From the NCBI RefSeq assembly GCF_001887355.1, contig NZ_MPIN01000010.1, forward strand, positions 2,878 through 66,877: a DNA stretch of 64,000 nucleotides, given 5' to 3'. The first letter of the stretch is position 1. Every line of letters starts with the position of its first letter. A program made the translations under genes and the position numbers. This document shows, piece by piece, positions 1-8,921 of this stretch. Under the pieces are notes generated by a model. That model saw nothing but the letters and a program-made list of their open reading frames with translations, was not told the origin of the DNA and did no database searches. The DNA comes from Cystobacter ferrugineus. GTDB lineage: Bacteria; Myxococcota; Myxococcia; Myxococcales; Myxococcaceae.

Positions 1-28
1 CTCTGTCTGCTGCACTCGTCCGGAGGTT

Positions 29-417
29 CCCACCGCCAGTGCGGTTTCGCCTTCCCGTCCGAGGGGGCGCGGCTTCTATCGCTTCGCCCCGGATGAAGTC
101 AACTGCCCTCATCCACTTCTTCATCCCCGCTCACCGCTGTTGCCACCGGTTCGTGGGGGGGCGCGGCTTCTACCACCGCCGCGTCTCGAGTCAACACCAC
201 TTCGTCGACTCTTTCTTCCCCCTTCGCCGCCTCGATCGCCTGAGCGGTCTCACCGGTTCGTGGGGGCGCGGCTTCTACCACCGCCGCGTCTTGAGTCAAC
301 ACCACTTCGTCGACTCGGTATTTCGCATTTCTCGTCCAGGTGTCCCACCGCCAGCGCGGCTTCGCCTTCCCGTCCGAGGGGACGCGGCTTCTACCACCGC
401 CGCGTCTTGAGTCAACA
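29..417. repeat. Degenerate ~45-65 bp direct repeats
   Basis: Four related copies lie at about 29-80, 147-211, 255-316 and 345-417. They share GGCTTCTACCACCGCCGCGT (or near variants) and, in two copies, TCAACACCACTTCGTCGACT. The first and last share a different left flank, CTTCCCGTCCGAGG. The G run before CGCGGC varies: 5 G in copy 1, 7 in copy 2, 5 in copy 3, and GGGGACGCGG in copy 4. Read on the minus strand each copy encodes a peptide like LTQDAAVVEAAPPRTG, but the copies are not all in one frame. The array may run past the left edge of the window. Confidence 0.7.
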
Positions 418-490
418 AGCTCCGCCGCTCTTTTTCTTCCTGCCTGTTCGCGCGGAACTCGGGCACCGGCCCCTCGTAGGTCACTCCCAT
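99..490 (-). pseudogene. Frameshifted repeat-containing hypothetical protein
   Basis: An ATG at 490 follows a plausible ribosome-binding site (AGGGACGGAGCC). It opens MGVTYEGPVPEFR and reads into a first repeat (LLTQDAAVVEAASPRTG), but this frame stops near 296. The neighbouring frame continues the theme as VDEVVLTQDAAVVEAAPPRTG, a spacer (ETAQAIEAAKGEER) and another VDEVVLTRDAAVVEA unit, ending at 99. One single-base shift in the G-rich part of the copy at 376-390 would join the two halves into an acidic repeat protein of about 130 residues. This suggests a frameshifted gene or a slippery homopolymer. It follows the GH13 gene on the same strand with a 111-nt gap. I recognise no family and it may not be translated. 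Confidence 0.3.
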
Positions 491-601
491 CGAGAAGGCT
501 CCGTCCCTGGAACTGAGAGCTAATGCAGGCCCCAGCTCCGTGCCACCCCGGTTCGTGGAACTCTCGCGAGGCCCGCCCGTCCGCCAGGCCCTTGGCCAAG
601 C

Positions 602-3600
602 CTACACTCGCTTGAGCACCACGTATCCCGCCGCCGGGATGTTCACCTTCGTGTTCCCTCCACCCAAGGTACCCCCGCCATTACCGAAGTTCCCCCCGCC
701 GTACGCCGCGGCGTCGCTGTTCAGCACTTCCTTCCAGTTCCCCGGAGGCAGCGGCAGCGCGTAGCCCTCGAGGTTCTGGCGGTTCATGCTCCCCACCACC
801 AGGTACTCCTCTCCACCCGACTTGCGCGTGAACGCCATCACCGAGTCGTCGTTGTGCGTGTACACCCGCTTCACCTCCGCATCCGCGCGGAAGGCCGGAC
901 TCGACTGCCTCAGCGCGATCGCGTCCCGGTAGAAACGGAAGCTCTGCTTCTTCGTGATGTCCAACATCGCGTCCGTCCGCTGATGCGCCGGCAGCGCCGC
1001 CAGGCTCTCGAAGACCTTCCGGTCCTCCGCCGACAACCCCTGGTACGCCGCGTCCTTCACTCGCTTCTCTGGCGTCAGCGTGTACAGCCGCTCGTAGTCC
1101 TTCTTGCGCGCGTCGTTGAACGTCACCTTCTCCCAGTTCCAGTCCTTCCCCAACGACGCCCAATCCCAGTCACTGTCCCACGTGGACGGATTGCCCCAAC
1201 GGAAGTCGTTCTGCGCTCCGAACTCGTCCCCCTGGAAGAACATCGGAATGCCAGGCCCCGCCATCCCGATTCCCGCCGCGAACCTCGCCGCGCCTCGCGA
1301 CCACTGGTCCGGGAACTCCGTGGGCGTGGCCCCCTCGGCCGTGTTCATCGTCCGCTCCGCGTTCCCCACCTCGTCATGGTTCGAGATGATGGACAGCGCG
1401 CTCTTCCACCCGTCGAGCCCCCGCGGGTTCGTCAGCATCGACATGAACGCGTCCATGTCCGTCTTCATCCCCCTCGCCGCCGCCTGGATGATTCCCGGTT
1501 TGTCGTTGTCTCGCACCAGCCGGTGCTGGAACTCCGTGTACCACTGCGCGTCGAAGCCCCCTCCCGTGCCGTCCGCCCGCGCCGGCTGCGTGATGCTCGG
1601 GTCGTAGTCGAACTGCTCCGCCACCGTCCACGCGTCCGGGTTGTAGTAGTGCACCTGCCGGTTGATCTCCCGCAGCAGCTCCCAGCCGTCCTGGCCCCCC
1701 GTGCCCTTGATGGGCTCGGTGAAGTCGAAGCGCAGCCCGTCGAAGTGCAGCTCCTCCATCTGCGCCACCGCGTGGTCCACGAAGAACTGCTTCACCTTCG
1801 GGTTGGAGTACGCCGGCACCGCCCCCCACGGCGTCTCCCGCTGCTCGTAGCCGCCCGTGTCCTGCGCCCAGTTGAAGTACGGGTTGTCCTCGCCCCCCAC
1901 GTTCCACAGGCCGTTGTAGTCGCCGAACACGTGGTTGTAGACCACGTCCGAGATGACGTTCAGCCCCTTCTTGTGCGCCTCGTCGATGAAGCGCTTCATC
2001 GCCTCCGGCCCGCTCACCCACCTGCCGTTCTCGTCCTCGAAGCCCAACGCGCTCTCCGTCGCCAGGCTGTTCACCCCGAGGTAGCCCCAGTTGCGCGCCC
2101 CCTCCACCTCGTTCACCGGCAAGAGCTCGAGCGTGTTCACCCCCAGCTTCTTGAAGTAGTCCAGCTTCGCCGTCAGGTCCTCCAGCGTCGAGCGGTTCGC
2201 GTTGCCCCCCTTCCCCAGGAAGCTGCCCGCGTGAAGCTGGTACACCACCCACTTCGCCTGGTCCTTCTCCCGCGGCACGCTGTCGTGCTTCCACTCGAAG
2301 CTCGCCGGGTCCGTGATGACCGAGCCCCGGAACGTCACGCCACTGCCCTCGGTGATGCGGTCGCTCCAGGGATCGTTGATGGGCGCGCCCACGCGCTCCG
2401 CGTCGCTCAGCCGCCCATCCCCATTGCCGTCATGGCGCAGCTTCAACCGCCCCTGGGCGTCCTTCTCGTAGACCTGGAACTCGTAGCGCAGGCCCACCAG
2501 CTTCGCCGGGTCGTTCACCAGCGTCGTCCACGCGCCCCCCTGGTTCGTCATGCGGATGCGCCCGTCCGCCTCGATGTTCTTCGACCAGAAGTCGTTGGCC
2601 CCCCCGGCCCGCAGCTTGTCCACCAGCGTGGTGTCGAAGTCGCCCAGCCTCGCCAGGAGCTCGTCCTTCTTCAACGTCCTGCCATTCGCGTCCTTCAACA
2701 CCAGGTACGCGCTCTCCGCGTCTCCATGGTCGTCGATGTCGAAGCGCATCAGCTCCCGCGCTCCCGACGCGTAGCGGTTCACCTCCTGGCCCGTCCTCGC
2801 ATCCAGGTACATCCGGTCCAGTCCCCGCTGCTCCCCCATCATCTCCCGCGCGTAGGGATCCGGCCGCTCGCTCGTGGCGCCCGCCGAGTCCACCACCTCG
2901 TAGACGTAGGACTTGCCCAGCAAGTCCTTCCACCGGCCCGGCACCTGCGTCGACCAGTTGCCCTCCTCGTCCCGCGTCATCGGGAAGCGCTCCACCCGCC
3001 CCTGCCGGTCCGTCACCTTCACCTGCACGCTCCTCGCGTTGCCCGCGTAGAACGTGAACGCCGCGTCCTCCCCCGAACGCCGTGCCCCCATCTTGTGGTA
3101 CGTCGTCGGCGCGTAGCTGGCCGTGGGCTTCGTCACGTCCAGCTTCAGGTTGCCCTCCCCCATCACCGCCCACTGGCCCTTGCCCGAGGGGCCATCCGCA
3201 ATCACCCCCCACTCCCAATCGTGGGGCAGGCCATCGTCGCTCAGCTCCACCGTCACGCCCCACCTGCCCTCCCCCAGCGGCTTCATCGCCAGGGGACGCT
3301 CGTTCCACTGCGCGCTGTACTTCCCGCTCGCGTCCCAGCTCCCCTTCACCTGCAGGTTCGTGAGCTTGCTGTGCGGACCCGCGTCGTAGACCAGCGTCAC
3401 CGTGCGCTTCACCGGCACGCTCCGCGGCGCCTTGTTCACCGCCACGGCCGCCGCCGCCCCCACCGCGCTCCCGCCCTTCCTGGAGAGCGTCTCGAACGAA
3501 GACGTGTCCCGGCCCCCCACCGGACGCCCTGACGCATCCGGCGCCGCCCGCGCCCCCAACGCCTTCCCCTCCGCCTTCCCCCCGGGCAGCACCGTGTTCG

Positions 3601-3688
3601 CCGGACGAGCCGCCCCGTCCCCCGCCCTCGCGTCCTTGAGGCCAGCAGTCCCATTCCTCTGCGCGGAATTGATCTTCGACGTGCTCAT
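602..3688 (-). CDS. GH13 alpha-amylase-family glycoside hydrolase with EF-hand loop
   Basis: This 1028-residue protein is an alpha-glucan-active enzyme of family GH13. The (beta/alpha)8 barrel spans about residues 480-900. All four conserved regions are visible: DVVYNHV (581-587), DGLRFDF with the nucleophile Asp655, the acid/base Glu691 in AEQFD, and NHDE with Asp772. Residues 95-290 look like one or two beta-sandwich N-terminal domains as in isoamylase or branching enzyme. A complete EF-hand calcium loop (DGNGDGRLSDAE, 420-431) sits just before the barrel. The C-terminal beta domain ends in a Gly/Asn-rich stretch (996-1012). There is no Sec signal; the first 90 residues are low-complexity Ala/Gly/Arg. 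The start follows GGGAGGCAGGACC. Family membership is secure; the exact substrate (starch, glycogen or trehalose-type) cannot be told. Confidence 0.9.
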   Translation of the reverse strand: MSTSKINSAQRNGTAGLKDARAGDGAARPANTVLPGGKAEGKALGARAAPDASGRPVGGRDTSSFETLSRKGGSAVGAAAAVAVNKAPRSVPVKRTVTLVYDAGPHSKLTNLQVKGSWDASGKYSAQWNERPLAMKPLGEGRWGVTVELSDDGLPHDWEWGVIADGPSGKGQWAVMGEGNLKLDVTKPTASYAPTTYHKMGARRSGEDAAFTFYAGNARSVQVKVTDRQGRVERFPMTRDEEGNWSTQVPGRWKDLLGKSYVYEVVDSAGATSERPDPYAREMMGEQRGLDRMYLDARTGQEVNRYASGARELMRFDIDDHGDAESAYLVLKDANGRTLKKDELLARLGDFDTTLVDKLRAGGANDFWSKNIEADGRIRMTNQGGAWTTLVNDPAKLVGLRYEFQVYEKDAQGRLKLRHDGNGDGRLSDAERVGAPINDPWSDRITEGSGVTFRGSVITDPASFEWKHDSVPREKDQAKWVVYQLHAGSFLGKGGNANRSTLEDLTAKLDYFKKLGVNTLELLPVNEVEGARNWGYLGVNSLATESALGFEDENGRWVSGPEAMKRFIDEAHKKGLNVISDVVYNHVFGDYNGLWNVGGEDNPYFNWAQDTGGYEQRETPWGAVPAYSNPKVKQFFVDHAVAQMEELHFDGLRFDFTEPIKGTGGQDGWELLREINRQVHYYNPDAWTVAEQFDYDPSITQPARADGTGGGFDAQWYTEFQHRLVRDNDKPGIIQAAARGMKTDMDAFMSMLTNPRGLDGWKSALSIISNHDEVGNAERTMNTAEGATPTEFPDQWSRGAARFAAGIGMAGPGIPMFFQGDEFGAQNDFRWGNPSTWDSDWDWASLGKDWNWEKVTFNDARKKDYERLYTLTPEKRVKDAAYQGLSAEDRKVFESLAALPAHQRTDAMLDITKKQSFRFYRDAIALRQSSPAFRADAEVKRVYTHNDDSVMAFTRKSGGEEYLVVGSMNRQNLEGYALPLPPGNWKEVLNSDAAAYGGGNFGNGGGTLGGGNTKVNIPAAGYVVLKRV

Positions 3689-3859
3689 GGTCCTGCCTCC
3701 CGAGTGACGGACGCGTGCTACATGCGCCGATGTACCCGATTGTCGGAGGCTGTAACCAAGAGTTTCCTACCCGCGCACCCCAGCGCCCTTTTCAACCCCA
3801 GGTGAGATGAATCGTCACGGGATGTCCGGAACAAAGGGCGTCCGGGCCCACGAGCCCGC

Positions 3860-3901
3860 AAAAACGAAGGGCTCCGAGGAGTCTGTCTCCCCGAAGCCCT
3901 T
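3860..3901 (-). terminator. Rho-independent terminator of the CsbD-like gene
   Basis: Read on the minus strand, AAGGGCT (3901-3895) pairs with AGCCCTT (3873-3867); the inner bases GGGGAG and CTCCTC extend the stem. It is followed by CGTTTTTGC. It lies 24 nt beyond the stop codon of the CsbD-like gene. This is the clearest intrinsic terminator in the window. Confidence 0.75.
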
Positions 3902-3924
3902 GGTTGTCGGAGGCCGTCCAACCG

Positions 3925-4113
3925 CTACGGCTCGCTGCGCCGCGGCTCTCCATCCACCGCGTCCTTGATGACGCGCTTGGCGTCCTCGATCTTCTCCTTC
4001 ACGTGGCCCTTGAAGGTGTCGCTCTTCCCCTCGGCTTCCAGCTCACGGTCTCCCGTGGCCACACCGACGGTCTCCTTCACCTTCCCCTTCGTCTTGTCCG
4101 TCCACTCACCCAT
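3925..4113 (-). CDS. CsbD-like stress-response protein
   Basis: A 62-residue highly charged protein (MGEWTDKTKGKVKETVGVAT...). It matches the CsbD fold family: an opening KGKVKETVG motif, then a second related segment around FKGHVKEKIEDAKR, both predicted as short amphipathic helices. CsbD proteins are small, abundant, general-stress-induced cytoplasmic proteins of unknown biochemical role. The length is normal for the family. The gene stands alone between the GH13 gene and glnII, with its own terminator downstream. The ATG is preceded by CGAGGAGGCAGCC, a strong ribosome-binding site. Confidence 0.85.
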   Translation of the reverse strand: MGEWTDKTKGKVKETVGVATGDRELEAEGKSDTFKGHVKEKIEDAKRVIKDAVDGEPRRSEP

Positions 4114-4245
4114 GGCTGCCTCCTCGTGTTGGCGTACAGGACTGACTGCGCCTCGACACGGAAGAAGCTATGTACCGGCGTACATGGGGGACAACCGTCG
4201 GGGGCTCGCTCGCTCGCCCGCCACGGGGGTTAACGCAGGGCCTGA

Positions 4246-4274
4246 CGGACGGGAAGCCCGACACCTCCCGTCCG
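4246..4274 (-). terminator. Hairpin downstream of glnII
   Basis: A perfect 9-bp stem, CGGACGGGA (4246-4254) with TCCCGTCCG (4266-4274), sits 46 nt after the glnII stop codon on the minus strand. There is no U tract, so it may be a processing or attenuating hairpin instead of a classical terminator. Confidence 0.4.
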
Positions 4275-4319
4275 CCAAGCCAGCGCCTCCTTACCCCAAG
4301 GAGTCCTTTTGAGCCGATC

Positions 4320-5336
4320 TCAGCTGCAGATCGTCTCGAGCATGATGCGGCAGACCTCGTACGGGTCGCAGTTGGCGGCCGGACGACGATCCTCGAAGTA
4401 ACCCTTGCCCTCGTTCACCGTCCCCATCGGGATGCGGATGGACGAGCCGCGGTCACTGTTGCCGTAACGGAAGACATTGATGGGCGCCGTCTCGTGCTGG
4501 CCCGTCAGGCGCTCCACGTTGTGCGCGCCGTACACCGCGATGTGCGCCTCGTGCCGCGCGCGCAGCTTCTCGCACGCCGCCTCGATGACCTTCAGGCCAC
4601 CCGGCTCGCGCATCGCCTTGGTGCTCACGTTGGTGTGGCAGCCCGCGCCGTTCCAGTCGCCCTTCACCGGCTTGGGGTGCAGCGTGGCGCTGATGCCGTA
4701 GTCCTCGCCCATCCGGTAGAGCAGCCAGCGCGCGAACCACAGCTCGTCGCCCATCTCCAGCGCCGGCACCGGGCCAATCTGGAACTCCCACTGCGCGGGC
4801 ATCACCTCGGCGTTGGTGCCGTTGAGGTGCAGGCCCGCGCGCAGACACGCCTCGGCGTGCGCCTCCACCAGCTCGCGGCCAAACACCTCGTCACTGCCCA
4901 CGCCACAGTAGTAGCCGCCCTGCGGCGCCGGGAAACCCTTCTCCGGCCAGCCCAGCGGACGGTTGCCCTCGAAGAGCGTGTACTCCTGCTCCAGGCCGAA
5001 CCACGTCTCGTGCGAGGCGTACTTCTCGGCCACCGCACGCAGGGGCGCGCGCGTGTTGCTCGGATGGGGAGAGCCATCCTGGTTCATCACCTCGCACATC
5101 ACCAGCACGTCCGCCGTGCCCGGGCGCAGCGGGTTGGGGATGTAGCGCACCGGCTTGAGCAACAGGTCGCTCTTCTTGCCCTCGGCCTGGTAGGTGCTCG
5201 AGCCGTCAAAGCCCCAGTCCGGCAAGTCCGAGAGGCTCTTGATCTCCGGAACCTCCACCACCTTCATCTTGGAGCGCAGCTTCGCCGTCGGCTTCTGACC
5301 GTCGATCCAGATGTACTCCGCCATCACCTTGCGCAT
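4320..5336 (-). CDS. glnII: Glutamine synthetase type II (GlnII)
   Basis: This enzyme joins ammonia to glutamate using ATP to make glutamine. The 338-residue length and motifs fit the eukaryote-like GSII class, not the ~470-residue GlnA class. DWGFDGSST (40-48) is the substrate-channel signature, NGAGCHTN is the ATP-binding segment, and NSDRGSSIRIP is the C-terminal metal/nucleotide motif. The start at 5336 follows GGAGGAG with 6-nt spacing; a second Met four codons later is possible. A sigma-54-type promoter lies about 75 nt upstream (5410-5425) and two palindromes at 5511-5556 occupy an enhancer-like position. This suggests nitrogen- or activator-dependent expression, probably by the divergent NifA-like gene at 5865. 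Family identification is firm; the regulatory link is inference. Confidence 0.93.
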   Translation of the reverse strand: MRKVMAEYIWIDGQKPTAKLRSKMKVVEVPEIKSLSDLPDWGFDGSSTYQAEGKKSDLLLKPVRYIPNPLRPGTADVLVMCEVMNQDGSPHPSNTRAPLRAVAEKYASHETWFGLEQEYTLFEGNRPLGWPEKGFPAPQGGYYCGVGSDEVFGRELVEAHAEACLRAGLHLNGTNAEVMPAQWEFQIGPVPALEMGDELWFARWLLYRMGEDYGISATLHPKPVKGDWNGAGCHTNVSTKAMREPGGLKVIEAACEKLRARHEAHIAVYGAHNVERLTGQHETAPINVFRYGNSDRGSSIRIPMGTVNEGKGYFEDRRPAANCDPYEVCRIMLETICS

Positions 5337-5409
5337 GTCGGACTCCTCCGGCCCTGTCGGGGGGCCTCTTGCTCCTGGACCCGCGAGGGCCCTGCTGCCG
5401 GAGCTTCAT

Positions 5410-5425
5410 TGCAGATACGATGCCA
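5410..5425 (-). promoter_or_regulatory. Sigma-54 (-24/-12) promoter of glnII
   Basis: Read on the minus strand the sequence is TGGCATCGTATCTGCA. It has the invariant GG and GC separated by exactly 10 nt, a good match to TGGCAC-N5-TTGCW. Transcription would start near 5398, giving a leader of about 60 nt before the glnII start at 5336. Confidence 0.65.
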
Positions 5426-5510
5426 GCCGGTCTTCCCGCCCCTGAATCGAGGCAAGTCCGCTGAATCCTTGGGAATGAACCCCTTCAACCCCTCCCCGTC
5501 GCCCTGGATT

Positions 5511-5526
5511 CCTACGTTTTTGTCGG
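5511..5526. promoter_or_regulatory. Palindromic operator/UAS site A
   Basis: CCTACGTTTTTGTCGG. It matches the palindrome CCKACR-N4-YGTMGG shared by four sites in this intergenic region. Site B starts exactly 30 bp further right. The pair is 86-146 bp upstream of the glnII -24/-12 element. Confidence 0.6.
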
Positions 5527-5540
5527 CTCTCCGCCTCTTT

Positions 5541-5556
5541 CCTACAAAATTGTCGG
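5541..5556. promoter_or_regulatory. Palindromic operator/UAS site B
   Basis: CCTACAAAATTGTCGG, near-perfectly palindromic at the outer positions. The start-to-start distance of 30 bp from site A puts the two on the same DNA face, about three helical turns apart, as expected for tandem enhancer sites of a sigma-54 activator. Confidence 0.6.
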
Positions 5557-5744
5557 AACTCTTGGCCCCCAAGAAGCCCCGGCCCCCTCCGCGCGCCCCC
5601 TCTTCCCACATCTCCGAGCCTCCACCTACCGTCCGGTCGGTCTGGCCTTCTTCGCTTGATTAGAATCCGACGCGCTCGGTCGTGCTGACGCCCGCTGACG
5701 GACAGAGATGTGGGCGTACTCCCCCCAGGAGCCCCCTTCCCCTA

Positions 5745-5760
5745 CCTACAATTTCGTAGG
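5745..5760. promoter_or_regulatory. Palindromic operator/UAS site C
   Basis: CCTACAATTTCGTAGG, with perfect CCTAC/GTAGG arms. It lies upstream of the NifA-like activator gene and is spaced 30 bp from site D, repeating the geometry of sites A and B. I see no convincing -24/-12 element between here and the ATG at 5865, so sites C and D may serve autorepression or activation of another promoter type. Confidence 0.55.
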
Positions 5761-5774
5761 TCCTGGTCTCCGGG

Positions 5775-5790
5775 CCGACAAAATTGTAGG
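5775..5790. promoter_or_regulatory. Palindromic operator/UAS site D
   Basis: CCGACAAAATTGTAGG, which has the same ACAAAATTGT core as site B. It ends 75 bp before the start of the activator gene. A TTGACT hexamer follows at 5801-5806, but I cannot see a good -10 at the right distance. Confidence 0.55.
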
Positions 5791-5864
5791 AAAGAGTCTT
5801 TTGACTCCTCAGTCGACCGGAGGGGTTCCCCGGAGAGGCGGTTTTTTCCGGAAGAGGCACGCGC

Positions 5865-7412
<1,548 letters not shown>

Positions 7413-7439
7413 TGCCCCTCGGGCCCCCCCCGGCGGCGC

Positions 7440-8237
7440 TCAGTTGCGCCGCGTGGGGTCCGCCAGCGCCCGCTCCACCTCGCGCATCAGCTCCTCCTCG
7501 TGCATCAGCTCCTCCTCGCCGCCCTCCCTCGGAGGCACCGCGGCCTCCAGGTCGGACCACGGCCCCACCGAGTCCGCGGCGAGCTGCGAGGCGCGCTCGG
7601 CCAGCTTCTGGATGCCCTGCGCATCCAGCACGTTCGTCGGATCCAGTTGATCCAACGGCGTCTGCTCCAGCCGGCCCAGCGACATGCGCTCCAACTGAAA
7701 GCCCAGCAGCTCGGTGCCCACCTCGATGCCCACATGGTCGATGAAGAGGCCCCGGTCCGCCACCAGCTCGTCGAAGTTGAACGTGCCCACCGACTGCGCC
7801 AGCGCGCTCGCGAAGCGCTCCTCCAGCAGCGCATGCACCTCGCCGGGCTGGTTCGCCCTCGCGCACCCCACCTCGCGCGCCACCCGCAGCACTCCCGCCT
7901 CGTCACGCGGCACCTTCACCAGGAACGTGGCCCGCAGGTCCACCCGGATGCCGTCCCGGCACGACAGGCCCTGCTGCCCCCGGCGCTCCACCACCACCTT
8001 GCGCACCGAGAGATCCAATACCTCCACGCGCTCCAGCCCCGGCCACACCCACGTGCCCCCGAAGCACACCCGCGTGGGCTCGCCTCCGCGCACCAGCACC
8101 AGCGCCTCGCCCTCCCGCGCCCGGCGGTAGCACCCGAACAGCAGCGCGCACACGCCCACCATGCCAAATACAGAGCACAGGACGACGGTTTCCACGGTGA
8201 AGCAACTCCTGGGTAGGCAGGCGGAAGCCCAATCCAT
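7440..8237 (-). CDS. SPFH/band-7-like membrane-anchored protein
   Basis: The protein has one N-terminal membrane helix (about residues 17-36), then a band-7/SPFH-like region (about 40-200). Features include VLVRGGEPTRVCFGGTWVWPGLERVEVLDLS, in which an initial beta strand is followed by a PG-LE turn as in flotillin and stomatin proteins, and ALLEERFASALAQSV. The C-terminal 60 residues are acidic and helix-rich. Such proteins oligomerise on membranes as scaffolds. The ATG at 8237 follows GAGGGGGAGACGTG; an alternative GTG at 8195 follows AGGAGTTGCTTCACC and would put the membrane helix right at the N-terminus. It is convergent with the NifA-like gene, 27 nt away. The specific role is unknown. 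Confidence 0.65.
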   Translation of the reverse strand: MDWASACLPRSCFTVETVVLCSVFGMVGVCALLFGCYRRAREGEALVLVRGGEPTRVCFGGTWVWPGLERVEVLDLSVRKVVVERRGQQGLSCRDGIRVDLRATFLVKVPRDEAGVLRVAREVGCARANQPGEVHALLEERFASALAQSVGTFNFDELVADRGLFIDHVGIEVGTELLGFQLERMSLGRLEQTPLDQLDPTNVLDAQGIQKLAERASQLAADSVGPWSDLEAAVPPREGGEEELMHEEELMREVERALADPTRRN

Positions 8238-8286
8238 CACGTCTCCCCCTCCTCGCGCCAGAGGGGGTCCTCCCAGCCCCGCTCGC

Positions 8287-8802
8287 CTACTCGTCCTCGT
8301 TCTTCCGACGCTTGAGCGCCTTCTGCAGCTTCTTCATCTTCTCCATGGCCAGGCCCCGCTTGAGCCCCGACAGCAGGTCCACGAAGACGAAGCCGTCCAG
8401 GTGCCCGATCTCATGCTGCAGCACGTGCGCGAGCTTCCCCTCCGCTTCCAGCTCGTGCCACGCCCCCGTCCGGTCCTGGTACTTCACCTTCACCTTGTGG
8501 AAGCGCGGCGTCTTCTCGAACAGGTCCGGCACCGACAGACAGCCCTCCTCCAGCGTCACCGGCCCCGACTTCTCCAATATCTGGGGGTTGATGATCTCGA
8601 AGAACGTCCCGTCCTCCCGGCCCACCCAGGACAGGCGCAGGGGCACCCCGATCTGGTTGGCCGCGATGCCAATCCCCTCCGCCTCCTTCATGGCCTCGAA
8701 CATCTCGTCCAGCAGCTTCGTGAGGCTCTCCCCGAAGTCCGTCACGGGTTTGGTCGGCGTGCTGAGAACCTTGTTCGGCCAGATGACGATGTCCCGAGCC
8801 AT
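8287..8802 (-). CDS. def: Peptide deformylase
   Basis: Removes the formyl group from the N-terminal methionine of new proteins. The three family motifs are present in 171 residues: GIGIAANQ (43-50), EEGCLS with the metal-binding Cys88, and QHEIGHLDG with His130, Glu131 and His134. The fourth residue of the HExDH motif is Gly133 where nearly all family members have Asp, which is unusual though the metal ligands and catalytic Glu remain. The tail (about 150-171) is Lys-rich. The start at 8802 follows AGGAAGGGG; an in-frame extension upstream to 8892 has no family similarity. It is transcribed after the metallophosphatase gene on the same strand with a 119-nt gap. Confidence 0.92.
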   Translation of the reverse strand: MARDIVIWPNKVLSTPTKPVTDFGESLTKLLDEMFEAMKEAEGIGIAANQIGVPLRLSWVGREDGTFFEIINPQILEKSGPVTLEEGCLSVPDLFEKTPRFHKVKVKYQDRTGAWHELEAEGKLAHVLQHEIGHLDGFVFVDLLSGLKRGLAMEKMKKLQKALKRRKNEDE

Positions 8803-8921
8803 GTGGTGTGCCCCTTCCTGATCGCGCGTGAAATGTCCTTGTACACCGCGCCCGCCTGCCCGCCAGCCCCGAGTGCAGGCCCTGTCTCCCATCCGCCGGC
8901 ACCCACCCCGGCGGCGCCCCC

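Noticed and set aside
1-490. CRISPR array from repeated ~40-60 bp units
   Set aside because: Spacing is irregular, units diverge, and a protein-like pattern is encoded; no cas genes are present.
3718-3921. 67-codon minus-strand frame before the GH13 gene
   Set aside because: No family likeness, and the intrinsic terminator of the CsbD-like gene lies inside it.
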